Shown here one piece after another: positions 33,099 through 44,920 of a stretch of 64,000 nucleotides of DNA. Position numbers and translations under genes: made by a program. This DNA comes from Cylindrobasidium torrendii FP15055 ss-10 (Eukaryota > Basidiomycota > Agaricomycetes > Agaricales > Physalacriaceae). The stretch's first letter is position 1. Each line of letters begins with the position of its first letter. The notes beneath the pieces were generated by a model, which worked only from the letters and a program-made list of their open reading frames with translations, was not told where the DNA came from and did no database searches. The stretch spans positions 1-64,000 of the forward strand of contig KN880440.1 in the NCBI GenBank assembly GCA_000934385.1, read 5' to 3'.

Positions 33099-35079
33099 TC
33101 ATCCCATGTACGGTGGTGGCCCTCCATTGCTATGCTCCTCCTCCCGTTCACCAGAGGGGACCCGATACGGTGGAGGTGCGTGCCCTTGTGTTTGTGCAGC
33201 ATCTGTGCTGGCAACAGCTGCGGCCGGTGACAACGGGCGAATAACCAACTGCGGCTCAGGACTAGTCGAAGCAGTATGTGTATCGTGCACTCGAAAGTCA
33301 GAGTCAATCGTCGGCGGCGGGTCAGAGGGGTCGTCCATAGGCGGAGGAGGGGGCGGTGGATCATGACTGCTTTCTTCTTGATCAAAGACCAGACCGAGCG
33401 TCGTTGTGGATGGTATGTCGGCCAGCGGCGTCACGTCCGTGTCAAAAGAAGCCATTTCCAGAGTCGGAGGTGGTGTGGTTGCCCGTTGGCCTTCCTCTGA
33501 ATGTCCGTCGAACTGGCCTGCTGCACTAAATCCAAACAAAGTGCCTTCACCTGGAATTTCACTAGCCATCCCCAGTTCGTGCTCGTCTTCCTCATCCTCG
33601 GACGGTGCCATGAGATGGCTTTCTGCCTCAAGAAAAGTGGGAAGGCCACTATGCGACGAAGACGCTTCTGCCGCCGACATGGAGAAGGGTGGAGGTGCAT
33701 CCCGCTCCTCGAATGGCGGCGGTGCGCCGTATGGCACACTCGGCCCTGCTTCACCTTCATGATAATTCGGCACATAGTCTGCCTCCTCGTAGCGATTAGT
33801 CTTCGTCGGAGGTCTGTCGTGTTTCTTGGAATACGCGTTGTCAATTCCCGCTGCTACCTCTGGGAGCGGCGCCGGGGCTGGAATAACGGTGATGGGCACA
33901 GTGACGGTATGTATGCGTTCGGTATGTCGTGTAGTGTCAACGAGAGAGACGTGAACTTCGAGACAGAACGTGACATTGTGCAGGAGGGTAGATTGCGAAA
34001 TGGACGGGCTGTCGGCATCCGAGCTGTTAGTGAAATCGTGTTCAAACGGCGGAAGTACGGCTTGTGCTTCTGTTGGAGATCCCGTTGGTGACACTTGATG
34101 CAGCACAAATCGCATCTGGAGAGGCCGTGACGAGTGGAATCGACACGACGCGCCAGAGTGCGCTAGAATTGTCTTGAACGTAGCAAGTGTAGATGAATCG
34201 TCCAGTGACACCGAGTTCTGTTTTTCTTGGTTGTTTCTGGACGGCATGGAAGAGGAACCAGCAACTGGCTCGGTGTCTGGTGGCGGTGTGGATGTTGAAG
34301 CCAAAGGGTCCGCGTGTTGGCCTCGCACGGTCACGATCCGAATGAACTCTGCACGAACGTTGCGAAGCCTGAGACCTTGTCCTACGACGATGGATCTGTC
34401 TGGCGGAGGGATAGTCACATATAGAGGAATGGCGTCTCCTGGCATAAATGTTGTGCGCGGGACTTGCACCCTCACGAGAATTGGCTCGGACATGGAGAAA
34501 GTCTCCGGCGCAATGGGCAGAGTGTATCCGTGAGCACTATATCTTCTGGTATGAACCACCATGGTCTTCGAGATGGTACGTGTCACGCTGTCGCTGGGAT
34601 GCAGAGTCACCACTAGTGAGTGTGTGAGGGATGACTGGGCGGTGCGAATAGATTGCGGCGCGTCTGGCATCAAGGGGATAGCGAAGAGGATGGATGTCGG
34701 CAGACTGGAGACGCTGGAAAGCGAGCAAGAAAACAGGGTTAAATCGGATTTCCCGAGTTCGATTTCCTCGTCGAACGCTTTCTCGACCGTGCGCAAGGAC
34801 ATGGTACTACGCAGGGCATAAGCATACACCATGGCTCGGCTCGGTGCGCACATACATCCGATGCCATCGTCCGGGCTCTGCGCCTTTAATCTGTAATTCG
34901 CCCTCGATAGCCGCGCGTTCGCCGTCAGCGCCTAGGAAGCCCTTCTGAAAGTTGACCGAATCGACGGTGGGGGAGATAGCTATTTGTGGGTCTGGTGGTC
35001 CTTCCAAGGCTGGGCTTAATACTGACGATGTGGCAGGATCTTGTTGAGAGTATACTGGGGGCGGCAGAGTTTCGCTCAT
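33099..35079 (-). CDS. arrestin-like (alpha-arrestin/ART type) adaptor with PPxY motifs
   Basis: Two exons (34856-35079 and 33099-34806) give 643 residues. The N-terminal half has arrestin-like beta-strand spacing: AIEGELQIKG, LTLFSCSLSSVSSLPTSILFAIPLM, HSLVVTLHPSD, YTLPIAPETFSMSEPILVRV, FMPGDAIPLYVTIPP, LRLRNVRAEFIRIVTV and VTFCLEVHVSLVDTTRH. The C-terminal half is acidic, Pro-rich and disordered. PPxY motifs stand near the start (PPPVY) and twice at the end (APPPYR and GPPPYMG just before the stop). Known biology: alpha-arrestins use PPxY motifs to recruit the Rsp5/Nedd4 ubiquitin ligase and send plasma-membrane transporters to endocytosis. The arrestin assignment rests on pattern, not on a strong signature. 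Its neighbour Rab5 acts in endocytosis, but this may be chance. Confidence 0.6.
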
Positions 35080-35508
35080 CGTTGTCGAGACGCAACAAGT
35101 TGCTGAATACTCAGCTCAGCACAGCCAATTCGCTGTTAGTTTCAGAATTGAGATCGCGCACGTGCTTTCGGAAATGAGCGACGCGCGCGGTTCGAGACGC
35201 GAACGGAGTCGTAGACGCGTCCAAGCTTTGCGAGAGTGACATGAGTTCGCCTTTTTGTGCTCATGAATAATGATACACAATTGTTCGAAAAGTACGGCCG
35301 TTCTGTCTCGCCTTGTCTGAGTCTCGCTGGACAGGCTGGACAGGGTCACCATCCGAATTGCAAAATGGCTCTAGTTCGGAGTTTGGGAGGGATGATCGTT
35401 CCAGGGCTGCAAAGATCAACTTGCCTCTCCACAGACCACCACCGTCTGCCGCTTGGCCTTCACTTGACCCCTTTGCACGTCTTTCAACCAACCACCACAT
35501 TTACTGCC
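35080..35508. other. intergenic, divergent upstream region
   Basis: Region between the arrestin-like start and the first DUF6593 gene. No gene-like frame and no RNA gene were recognised. A GGTTCGA string near 35193 is not part of a tRNA fold. Confidence 0.5.
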
Positions 35509-36376
35509 ATGGTCTTCACTCCTCCAACCAGTTTCGTTATCCGTTCAAGAGAATACAGCAACGGAACCGAATTCAGCGATGGGCTTGAAGACAACCTCAT
35601 GCCGGATCACTATGTCCGTCGTCTTTGGAGGCAGCCGACGATGTCCGGCCCTGGGGGAAAAACGGCACGTCCAGTCCCACTCTCTTCGACGCCTCGCCTA
35701 ATGTCACGCAGATTCAATTCATCAACAAGGATTCAACGGAGCGAGCCGTCCTCTACTCGCTCACGGAGGCCGGCTCCAGCGTAGTGATGCGCAAGGGAAA
35801 TGCCTCGGCCAGTGGACAGGAGATTGCGCGCGCGCAGTGGGACCATCGTAATCCCGACCGTAGCCAGTGCGTCGGGCATGACATCTCATTCTACTCTCAT
35901 CTTATACTCTCCAGGATTTCGCTGGACAATCAATCTGGCCTCTTCAAGGACGTGATCAAGAAATCTGGGGCCATGTCTTACTTCACTGCTGCCTCAGTGT
36001 GCGTCTTGCCTCCTCGGCGTAGTTTGTATCTGACTTGCGATACTAGGACTCAAACCCGCGCGTTCATCGGTCCTGATGGCCAAGAGTACAAATGGAAGGT
36101 TGTGCTCGAGGGTGACAACGCCATGTTCCCGGACTCGTACCACCGAACACTTTATAGGCGAGGTATTGCACACCCCCTTGCGACCACGGCACGCCTCGTG
36201 CAGCGCGACGGTGACTCAGGCGTACGTGCAGCCTTGTCTATGCAGCTCTACTCTCATTGACCGTTCTGTAGACTGAAAGCTTCCCAATATACATTGCTGA
36301 GGATGGGATGTGGATGGAGTCCTGGATTGTCGCCAGCGTTATGTTGCTGCAAGGTTACGACAGGCTCACCAACTGA
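35509..36376 (+). CDS. DUF6593-domain protein, tandem copy A
   Basis: Five exons (35509-35673, 35712-35866, 35915-35998, 36047-36221, 36272-36376) give 227 residues. Shared blocks with copy B, 0.4 kb downstream, are TSFVIRSREY at the N-terminus, YVRRLWR, IQFINKDSTERAVLYSLTE, FKDVIKKSG, GPDGQEYKWKV and LEGDNAMFPDSYHRTLYRR, HPLATTARLV, then FPIYIAEDGMWMESWIVASV. The pattern, with a conserved EYKWK centre, fits the DUF6593 family common in Basidiomycota, whose function is unknown. There is no signal peptide. The first donor (GTCCCA) is weak and chosen to keep the frame. One more intron is present than in copy B, inside the segment before GPDGQEYKW. Confidence 0.8.
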
Positions 36377-36819
36377 TACGCCTTGCAAAGAATGTTGTTG
36401 TATATACGATTGCCCATATTTGACCACCTACTGTACTTAATGTTGCATCGCCCTGACGTTGTGCCTATGATATTTTCTAATTGTGACCCAATAGTTTACT
36501 GTGCATAAAATTTTCGTGAGCTCCTTGTTTGATGTGCGCTGTCTGAGTGTGCCACTGGAGATGATGAACAAAACCTTATCGCTTGGCACGGCGGCCATTG
36601 ATCCAAATCAAGCCATATTCAAGTACCTGAGGTTCAAGTTCGAACAGTGGCGAAACCAGGGCGGATCAAAGCCTGAAATATTCATAATTTGTCAACTCGA
36701 CTGACCACTGGCCAAAAGCACCTCGCTCCAGGGCAAACGGCGAATTCCCGACGGCGAAGGTTCCGCAAACGCGAGATTGACGCTTCTTCGTTTCCTTCTT
36801 CCTCCCACCGTGAACGTTC
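36377..36819. other. intergenic between tandem DUF6593 genes
   Basis: 3' flank of copy A and promoter of copy B. A 67-codon frame at 36501-36704 has no family resemblance. Confidence 0.45.
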
Positions 36820-37664
36820 ATGGCGTCCTCCCCAGCGACATCTTTCGTGATTCGCTCGCGCGAATACAACTCGGGAAGCGACTTCAACGGCTCGGACGAC
36901 AACGAGGTCATCCCCAGTCAGTACGTGAAGCGAATCTGGCGTGAGCGGGCAACAGTATCAGAGGATGGGTCGAGAACCGTGCGTCCCACGAGTCCCACGA
37001 AACATCTGGCTGGGCGATGCTCACGAAACTCTTGGTCAGATACGATTCATTAACAAAACATCGGCGGACCGGACTGTGTTATACTGTGCGACGGAGAGCG
37101 GGAACAAACTCACGGTATGGCCAGGCGCGACGCCGAACAAGGGTGCCCCAGTTGGCGGGATAGAGTGGTCGTCGCAGGGCAGGAATTTCGACAGAAGCAT
37201 GTATGTATCGTCCTAGCTGCTCGTTGCTCGTTATCGCCTCGCCTAGCGCTGAACACAGCGAACAGGACGTCACTCGGCAACAAAAGCTCCGCATTCAAAG
37301 ACATGATCAAACGCGCGAGCGTGTTCAGCCCAAGCAGAATCTTTGTCAACCCTGACACTGATGTCGAGTACAAGTGGAAGGTGTTGCTGGAAGGAGACAA
37401 TCCCATTTTCCCTGGTGCGCCTAGGATGTTTCCCTTTCAACTTTCCTGTCTGAATGTATCAAACCATTAGACGCGACTTACCGCACTCTCCACAAGAAGA
37501 ATATCGCTCACCCTCTGGCCACGACGTCCCGCCTCGTAGGCCGTGACGGCGAACAAGGTGATGAAGCATACCCTATTTACATCGCCGAGGACGCCCTCCC
37601 GCTCGAACCATGGATAATTGCAACAACGATGATTCTCGAGATTTTCGACCGATACAAGCAATGA
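36820..37664 (+). CDS. DUF6593-domain protein, tandem copy B
   Basis: Four exons (36820-36978, 37040-37200, 37266-37414, 37471-37664) give 220 residues. It repeats the copy A layout: TSFVIRSREYNSGSDF, YVKRIWRER, IRFINKTSADRTVLYCATE, FKDMIKRAS, EYKWKVLLEGDNPIFPD, TYRTLHKKNIAHPLATTSR and YPIYIAEDALPLEPWIIAT. The copies are clearly paralogous but diverged, so the duplication is not recent. No signal peptide or membrane segment is visible. Function is unknown for the family. Intron positions in the first half and around the FPD block agree with copy A; the extra intron of copy A is absent. Confidence 0.82.
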
Positions 37665-37885
37665 AGGAATCCAACGCGTTTACAATGTGTGTGTATATAT
37701 AAGTGTCTCTGTATGGTGGTAGTTATTACAATAATTGGATGATAATGATGTTGATTGGTTACTACACCGCGCTTTGGCATATCGAGAGGGAATGCGCTTG
37801 CCCTAGGTACACAAGAAAATTGGGAAAACGTCCAGTAGAAGTGTGCGTGCGTTTCCAAAAAGGCGACTTGAAGGTCGGTATACAA

Positions 37886-38932
37886 TCAATGCCAAAGCTC
37901 CCCCATTCGGCTATCGTCTTCGAACATCGAGTCGTGCATCTGCACTGACGAATAGTCTTGTATGCTCCCCGCTCCGTTCGCCATGGCAAGTGTTAGCGCC
38001 GCAAGGGCCTTTTCCGAACGTGTCGATTGGTGAGCCTCAGATGATGGCGCATCAGAGCTACACAGTTGTGGGCCAGATACCGCATCGTCGGCGTAGCCGG
38101 TCGCGATAGCCACGTCTTCATCCTCATCGTCGTCATCATCGCAGAGTATGAGCGACGAGGAAGAAGAAGGGAGTGATGGAGATGAACACATCTCGCTGTC
38201 ACTTGCTGTGGTGCCACTGGTGCCGGTGCCAAAGGAGGAGCTCGAACCGCCAAGATGCGCGTAGAAAGTGAAGGGATAGGCGCCAGTGTCTTTAGACATC
38301 TGAACGTCTTCCATGCTGCAATGTACATCGCCATGCGAGGACGGTGGGCTGGACATAGACTGTCGACGTCCGGTGTGCTGTGAATCTGTGGCGAAGCGGG
38401 GACGAGAGCGCTCGTATTCCCGCATAGAGTCTACGAATCCTGCGCCGCTATCCTCAACACTGCGATGCAGTTCTTGGAATGCATCGGACCGGAGGCTGTT
38501 CACGTCCTTCGTAGGCTCCTCGATGGAGGGCGAAGTCGATCGGGCAGGACGACGGCGAGGTCGGGCACGGTTGGGAAACAGTTGAAAATCTGCCGCTGTG
38601 CATGCAAAGGCAGGATTTATCTGACTGGGTGTATGGTGTACGCGACGGAAAATGCTGTCTGTGTCGCTCCCCGACTGAGGCGACTGAATCAATGAAGAGT
38701 CATTCGCAAAAGCGGGAGGTCGCGACGCACCGAAGAGTCCCTTCGCCTCCGTTTTATTCTCCAGCTATCAGCCCTGTTCTTGCGCGGAGAGGATGGGTCG
38801 GGCGAGGTGCGTGAGAGTGTTCTTTTATTCGCGCCTCGCCACGATTCATCGTGCAGTTTACGACGATGGCCAGGTGAAGAAAGATTCGACGCCGAATGAG
38901 ATCGTCTCCGGTGAATTGTGGAGGAGGACATG
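37886..38932 (-). CDS. hypothetical Ser-rich protein
   Basis: Two exons join in phase: about 38729-38932 (start MSSSTIHRRRSHSASNL) and 37886 to about 38683. The protein is about 330 residues, rich in Ser, Arg and Asp, and largely disordered. It includes Arg/Ser basic stretches near the N-terminus (RIKRRRRDSS), a poly-Ser and poly-Asp/Glu stretch (about 38100-38200) and a more helical C-terminus (SEKALAALTLAMANG). No domain was recognised. The basic start could be a nuclear localisation signal. It lies convergent with DUF6593 copy B. Confidence 0.65.
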
Positions 38933-39287
38933 GTGATTAGTGGTGGTTGGTGATAGTGAGAGGTCAAGCGATGATGCGTCGATTGGTGCTGTAATTAAGG
39001 TTTACGGTGCTTTTAGACACCGATCAGTCACATGCCTATCGGTCACGAGTCACGACTACATTGAACAAATTGAATTCTGGAGATTTCGTCCCGGCACAAC
39101 CAATTCAAAAGTAAATCTTGACTTCATTCTCTCCCAGAGTCCTTTGGTGCAGCGATAGGTATCACGATGACACACTCCGACATCCTAAATGATACAACGG
39201 ATCCCAGCATGCACTTTTCAAGTTGGTCAAGATGCTGCCCATGTCTCAAGGTAAGTGAGGGGAAGCGGAACAGTACGTATAGGATGC
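38933..39287. other. intergenic
   Basis: Region between two minus-strand genes. Part of it (about 39150-39250) may be a last small exon of the next gene, because GTGAGC near 39299 is a good donor and a frame reopens after GGGCAG. Confidence 0.4.
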
Positions 39288-41970
39288 TCACGACTCGAGG
39301 TTCATCGGGCAAGCTATTCCCTGAGTCTTCGATCTGCCCGAAACAGAGTCAGTTGGCGTTGTAATGCTCTCTTCATCCTGACGTACAGTACTGAGGAGGT
39401 GCGTCACGGACTCCCGCGCGCGTATTTGCAGTATTCGACGGTAGTGGTCCTCTTCGTGCGCCTGCGTCGAAATCAAGGACTTCAACTCCCGGCGTAGCGT
39501 CGATGTCCACGGGGAAGCAATAATAAAAGGCGCTGTGCTGAGGTGGGCATCCTGCAATGGGGAAATGGTGAGATACTCACAATCAAGCCGTCTCAGAAGT
39601 ATCTCAGTCGCAGTACATATGACCGAGGCCGTCAGCAACCCCAATGGCTCGTGGTCATCGAGAAACCTGTGTCGTAGCACCAAGAATAAAGCGTCCCGAA
39701 GCATATCCCAAACACGACACCCGTACTGGCGTGAATGAAGGTCGACCCGGTCTTGAGATACAATGTACACTGCTATTCCAGCAACAACTAATAAGTCGGA
39801 CGGGCCGCATCTCAAAGCTGCACTCCAGAGAGTTTCGTTTTGTCTGGAACTGAGTTGAGGCCGGTGCTCCAAGGTGCCAGCGGAGACCAGGAAAAGTAAA
39901 GATGATAGAGTAGGCGCCATGGATGCTCTCGGCATGTGCAGAAGATTTTCGAGAATTGGAGGCAAAAGATAGGCCCACGAACGGGACAGAGCAACATCGA
40001 GATCTGGTGCGTGCGCGCGTCGAAGTAGAGTGCAGAAGTTCAATGCGATCAAACATGCTGGTATGTCCTCCAAGTCGTGATCTCTTCCAAGGACTATACG
40101 CTGTGTCAGCCCTGTGCGAAAGAAAAAGGAAAATAGTCATGCAATTGTTCAGACAATTCAGGAAGCCAATAGTATCCTCCACTGCCATCTTCGCCGCGAT
40201 TTCCAGACACTTCGGGTCGAATAGCGTGAACACCTCAAGCAGCACTCTCTGCACTAAACCGGGCGTTTAGCAACGTAAACGTGCGGCATGGACCCAAGTA
40301 TACCTCTGAATACGATTGAGGACGATCCCACCAAAACAAAAACGAAGAGCAGAGTCTTGCAAAGGTCTGCCCTTTGACGAATGATATCTGGTCCCGTTCG
40401 TATCACCTCTAGCTTCAATAAATGAAGGATGTACAACGAGCACTTCATGAGAAGCGATAGTCCATCATCTATGTCTAGTGGGTACTGTGAAAAATAGGCA
40501 ACCAGATCGAAGAGGACACGCTGGAGGATGCTCAGGATAAGCACTCGAAGCAGTATGGCACGAGACGCACTAATATAGCGCTACTAGATGCATGGGTACC
40601 TCGAAAGCAGGTATGAAGCCGTTCTTCAGATATTTGTCGTACGTGCACAGCAGTCTGGAATGTACGGATCAATGGGCATTTTCCAGTGCGATGCTTATAA
40701 AAACATACTACGAAGGTGATGATTTCAACGTTAGCCAGACGTGGGTCATCCCAAGTTTCCCAAATCCATTGCATAACTTCGTCATTTGTCGTGATGATCC
40801 TTTCTGCGCTGCGACTCTCGTGAACGGGCGAGACAATATCTCTGGCCTCAACAACATGTTCTGGGAGGATCACAGCTTGAAGAAGGTCCAACATGCAGCT
40901 CAGTGTATGCGGCTTGTTGAAGGCCCACGCGCTGCTTTTGGATGTCGCATATTCCTGCGCGCTGGTCTTGACGATGATGAGGGCATGTATACAATATTGC
41001 TAGGGGACGAACAGCAAACAGGGTGAAAAGCATTGCTAGGTTGATTTGTTCTTGTTCAACGATAGGATCAGAGGCGTAGTCCGCCTTGAAGCCGCTGCCT
41101 GCTGTTTGTAGTACGCATTGTCGAAGGTGCTTGTAGATATGGATGCGCAAGGCTTTGCTGCTAATAGGTCAGCCTCAACTTAGTCTGAAGAGGATATCAC
41201 GTCGTACACATTATCATCGGGGCCGTTGAAGGCGGGTCCGGCTACGCAAACCGCATACAAGAGACGAATGGCTACTCGCTTCGCGGCAGACGAAGCAGAC
41301 TGGGAGACAAGCACAGTAGAGAGAATATCCCAAGAGCCTTGAAAATGGCATTATGTAAGATGGGCTCGAGCTGCATATATCAAGAGATCAACCTACGAGG
41401 AAGTTGACCTGCCCCACGAATGTTCTCTTTGTGACGTTGTGAGCGCAACGCATCCATAGTCTCACTCGCATCTTGCACTACAGCCTCGGAGATCTTGGCG
41501 AGAATGATATCGACCCAGCAAACTGCGCCCGAGGATATGCCTGGCATAGTTTGGAATGCATTTCTGTAACGAAAGAGGACGGTGATGAAGGTAGGATGAA
41601 CTGACAACTTGGTGAGAGGGAACAAGTTCAACAACAAAGAATGAAATACACTCACATAGTAATGCATGATGGCCTGATAAGACTTCACCCCCAAGCAGGT
41701 CCAAAGAGGAGGAAATTTTGTGGGAAGCACGATGGACATTCTCCAGCAACGCGTTGTCCTGTACAATAATAAGTCAATCCGGTGCTCTGTATTGCGCTGA
41801 GTAACGACCTGAGGCAGTCTTGCTGCGTCAGCTTGTGTCAAGATGGCCATGGCATCCGCGAGACTGAACTCGCCGTCGACGTCGCCGGTATTTAGAAGCA
41901 GATTTGACGGCGGATTATTCGAGACGAAAAGTTCGTCGTCGCTCTCAATCTCGGTATCGCTCCCAGACAT
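39288..41970 (-). CDS. hypothetical large, probably alpha-helical protein
   Basis: Multi-exon minus-strand gene. The start MSGSDTEIESDDELFV is acidic. Helical segments follow: LADAMAILTQADAARLPQ, LLENVHRASHKISSSLDLL, FITVLFRYRNAFQTMPG, WVDIILAKISEAVVQDA, later MLDLLQAVILPEHVVEA, ETWDDPRLANVEIITFVVCF, LEVFTLFDPKCLEIAAKMAV, AYLLPPILENLLHMPRASM and SVICTATEILLRRLD. The repeated amphipathic helices suggest a HEAT- or ARM-like solenoid, but no family was recognised. Exon borders are only partly fixed and the C-terminus is uncertain: the frame stops at 39288, but a donor there allows one more exon. It lies about 100 bp downstream of RPC37 on the same strand. Confidence 0.55.
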
Positions 41971-42070
41971 GATGGTGGTTTACGGCAGAGAAGTACGGGA
42001 CATCGACGCATACATTGACAGTGGAGGAAGGACGGCGCAAGCGAGTGACAGATGTGATTGAATTCGAAGA

Positions 42071-43035
42071 CTACTGGTTTAGGCCGTCGATACTTTTGAG
42101 ATATATAGATATATCTGATTGGCATTGAAGTATCTCATTGTTTGAAGCAAAAAGCTGCTCAAATGCGATAGCAGAGGAACCGGTCTTCGGACGAGAACAG
42201 TGAGCAGAAGCGCGTCGATCGGAGAACGCGACCTACCGTGACATCGTTGAAAGTGAGCGGTTGCCAATCTTCGTCCTCCTCGTTGTGGATGGCTTGGATC
42301 ATCTCCTTGCGCGTGCTGGACATTGAGCCCATAGCTTGCATACTTTTTTCTTCGCCCCGTTTGGCCGCCACCGTCACCTCCTTCGCGTCCAATTTCTTCG
42401 CGCGTTTTTCAGGCTTGGGTATCACCACTGGCGTTGGGTCGTCTGGGTCTGGAGGTGGGCCATCATCTTCATCCGAGTCATCCTCTCCTCTCCGTCTAGT
42501 CTTGCGGTTAAAGACGTCCAGGTAAGTCAGCGTGGGCCGGAACTGGTGCGTTTCGGAGATTGGATGCAGATGTAGTTCACCTAGCCGTCCGTCAGCTTGA
42601 AGAAACAGTCGGAAGTGTTAAGCACGCGCCATTTCGTATGATGCCCAGAAAATGTTCCCCGCGTTGGTTTATAGGTTCGCTTTGCATGCGAATGTCCGAC
42701 AGCCGTGGTCGATCCTTCTCATCCTTCACATCTGGCGCCTGGTTCTTCTCCTTATCATCCTCCCTCTGGGCGGCGCCTAATTCATATCCTCGCTCTGCAT
42801 TCCAAACTTCCTGCCGCACGTCGGCAGGGACATGAATCTCAAGTCTTTTGTTTTCTGGCTTTATCCTGGCCGTAATGCGTTTGCCGCTCACTACAGCAGA
42901 TGGCGGTGGTTGTAATGGGCGAGTTAATAATGGAAACTGGTGGACTTGAAGACATAATCGACTGGACAGTCGTATTGGCAGGGTGTGGAGGAGCTCGTCA
43001 GGACCGTTCATGGGTACATCTCGGTCAGGGTCCAT
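42071..43035 (-). CDS. RPC37: RNA polymerase III subunit Rpc37/RPC5
   Basis: Three exons (42630-43035, 42237-42580, 42071-42157) give 278 residues. The conserved N-terminal region is clear: LHTLPIRLSSRLCLQVHQFP, LLTRPLQPP, RITARIKPENKRLEIHVPAD, LSDIRMQSEPI and LGIIRNGELHLHPISE; then a Lys/Asp/Glu-rich linker and C-terminal RKEMIQAIHNEEDEDWQPL with LFASN. With Rpc53 it forms the TFIIF-like subcomplex of RNA polymerase III, acting in termination and reinitiation on tRNA and 5S genes. The first intron (42581-42629) begins GC, a GC-AG intron; reading from the nearby GT would stop at once. An in-frame upstream ATG at 43068 is a possible alternative start. Confidence 0.88.
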
Positions 43036-43227
43036 GATGGCAAAGGAAGACTTGTTGGATATCCACATGATCGCGAAGCGATCACCTCAATTGATCCAGT
43101 GCTGTAAATACCAAAGCAGCAGTTGAAAAATACGAATGTTGCGGAAACATAGCGACGAAGGTATAGTTATTTCACAAGGACTCGCTAGTCAATGACAACA
43201 AACAAGTCAGCCGTAATCTACCAAGTC

Positions 43228-44130
43228 TCAAGCAACCATGGCCATGCAGCTGAGCAGACCTGCCAACATGATTGCCAGTAGCGGAATGCTACGAGTCTCG
43301 AGCGCGCTGCCGTCATCTGGAGTATCAGAATCTGTAAAGTCGCTGGCATTACCAAAGGGTGCATCACTAGGGGGGCTGTCGACCTTAAAAACGGTGAGCA
43401 CCTATCAGCCATCATTAGTAGCACGAAGTAAAAATCTCACCTGAGGCTGGGCCTCCAGATTGTTCAAGCCAGTGCATTGTCCAGATGGATTTTCATTTAT
43501 GATAGGTATGGACACTGGAAATGGGTTTAACTTTGACCGCCACCCTACTCACAGAGAACGCACCTGGTGTGATAATGAAGTATTCTTCCCCCTTGATTAT
43601 CGACGTCTCGTAGAACGTTAGCTAGAATGAGTATTAGCGATAGAACTTGTGTGAGCCACTTCACACATACGTTGTAGTTCCCAGGATCAAGGCATTTTGG
43701 AACGACCCAGTTTAGATGCTTCACCGTCGAGCCTTCCTCGCCCCCAATGAGGCTCGCCCCACTTGCTACCGTGAGATTGATTCCGCTCTCTGTCGACAAC
43801 AAGAAGACCTCTAACAGCTTGAAAGCAGAATCGGTGGGCATAGCTCCATTGCCAGAAACCTTTTTGCCATCTGAGCACATTGCGTCCAACATTATGTTTA
43901 CATTAGACAGACCTCAACGGCAACGGAAAGGATGCTTCCAGCATGCCCAGGGCTACCATTTCTATCAGACCCATGCCTAGTGTCCGTGCGTGTATGTTTT
44001 CCGCGCACCTTCCCGCGCTGGGCGCGTCAATGATGGCCAGGCCCTTGGTGAAACCTTGGCCGGCAAGGACACATTGGACGACACAAGCCCCAAGAAAGAC
44101 TCGGAGGCCACTGGTACTATATGCGAACAT
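43228..44130 (-). CDS. secreted protein with GPI-anchor-like C-terminus
   Basis: The N-terminus is a signal peptide (LRVFLGACVVQCVLAGQGF). The mature part includes GNGAMPTDSAFKLLEVFLLS, INLTVASGASLIGGEEGS, HLNWVVPKCLDPGNYNLTFYE and EYFIITP, then NPSGQCTGLNNLEAQPQ. The end is SIPLLAIMLAGLLSCMAMVA, a hydrophobic tail suitable for GPI attachment or a C-terminal membrane anchor. The order resembles a small secreted protein family common in Agaricomycetes from memory, of unknown function. Introns follow about residues 40, 120 and 145. Cys residues are few. A cell wall or surface role is an inference from the signal peptide and tail only. Confidence 0.75.
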
Positions 44131-44920
44131 AAAGGAAGGTAGTGACCACAGAAGCTGATAACCAAGCCAAAAAGAGGGTGATGGGAGTGTTTGAGAACAA
44201 GTTTGGTTCTCTCCGGGACTCCCCTCTTATGTGGGTTTCAAGAGTGCCAGATGGGTGCAATCTCTCGTCGGGGTTCAACGAACCGAACTTTGGCCGAGGT
44301 GATAATGAAGTTGCTGTTCCTGGAGACGTCTGGGAAAGCACTGAAAGGCACATAGGCTCAGCAATAGGCTTACGGTGTACGAGTACTCAGCTAGTCCTCC
44401 AACTCCTCAACACATCGAAGCAGGCGTATGCGGGTTTAAATATGTTGGAACTGATATAGTTCCAATGGTGAATACTTACTATGAACGTTCGAATGGCCGA
44501 TCTGCTCGATCACTTGTGCCACTCGGTACATATGCTATCGACTTCTTTGCTGCTTAACTTGTAAGTGAAGAGTGTCGCGTATTTGTTGAGTACTGAACCG
44601 CAACCAGGGGATCAAGACTCTATGCAGCATAAATCGAAGCCGGGTTAATTCGAGTATAACTAGGTAGCTGTACTAGTTCGAGTGAAGCGACTCCCATAAC
44701 GGCATAGCAGATCGCCGATGATGGGGTCAACCTACAATGGGACTCAAGTGATGTACATAACTTCACCTACTACATAGTCAGATGTTCGAGAGGACTGACG
44801 ACCAACCAAACACGACTGCAATACAACTGTGGATGTCGTATGTAGTCGCACGAACTCGCGCGTTGCTGGCCGTCTCAAGCGCATAGAACAAGAGCCGGTA
44901 AAATTCCTAGAAAACGGATA
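44131..44920. other. intergenic
   Basis: About 790 bp with no supported gene. Plus-strand frames at 44142-44459 and 44375-44557 overlap each other out of phase and show no family resemblance or coherent introns. It holds the 3' UTR of the CDK11 gene and the promoter of the secreted-protein gene. Confidence 0.45.

Noticed and set aside
35190..35210. B-box-like GGTTCGA suggesting a second tRNA
   Set aside because: Flanking sequence does not fold into a cloverleaf and no A box is at the right distance.
44142..44557. possible small gene upstream of the secreted-protein gene
   Set aside because: Two overlapping frames in different phases, no splice structure that joins them sensibly, no family resemblance.
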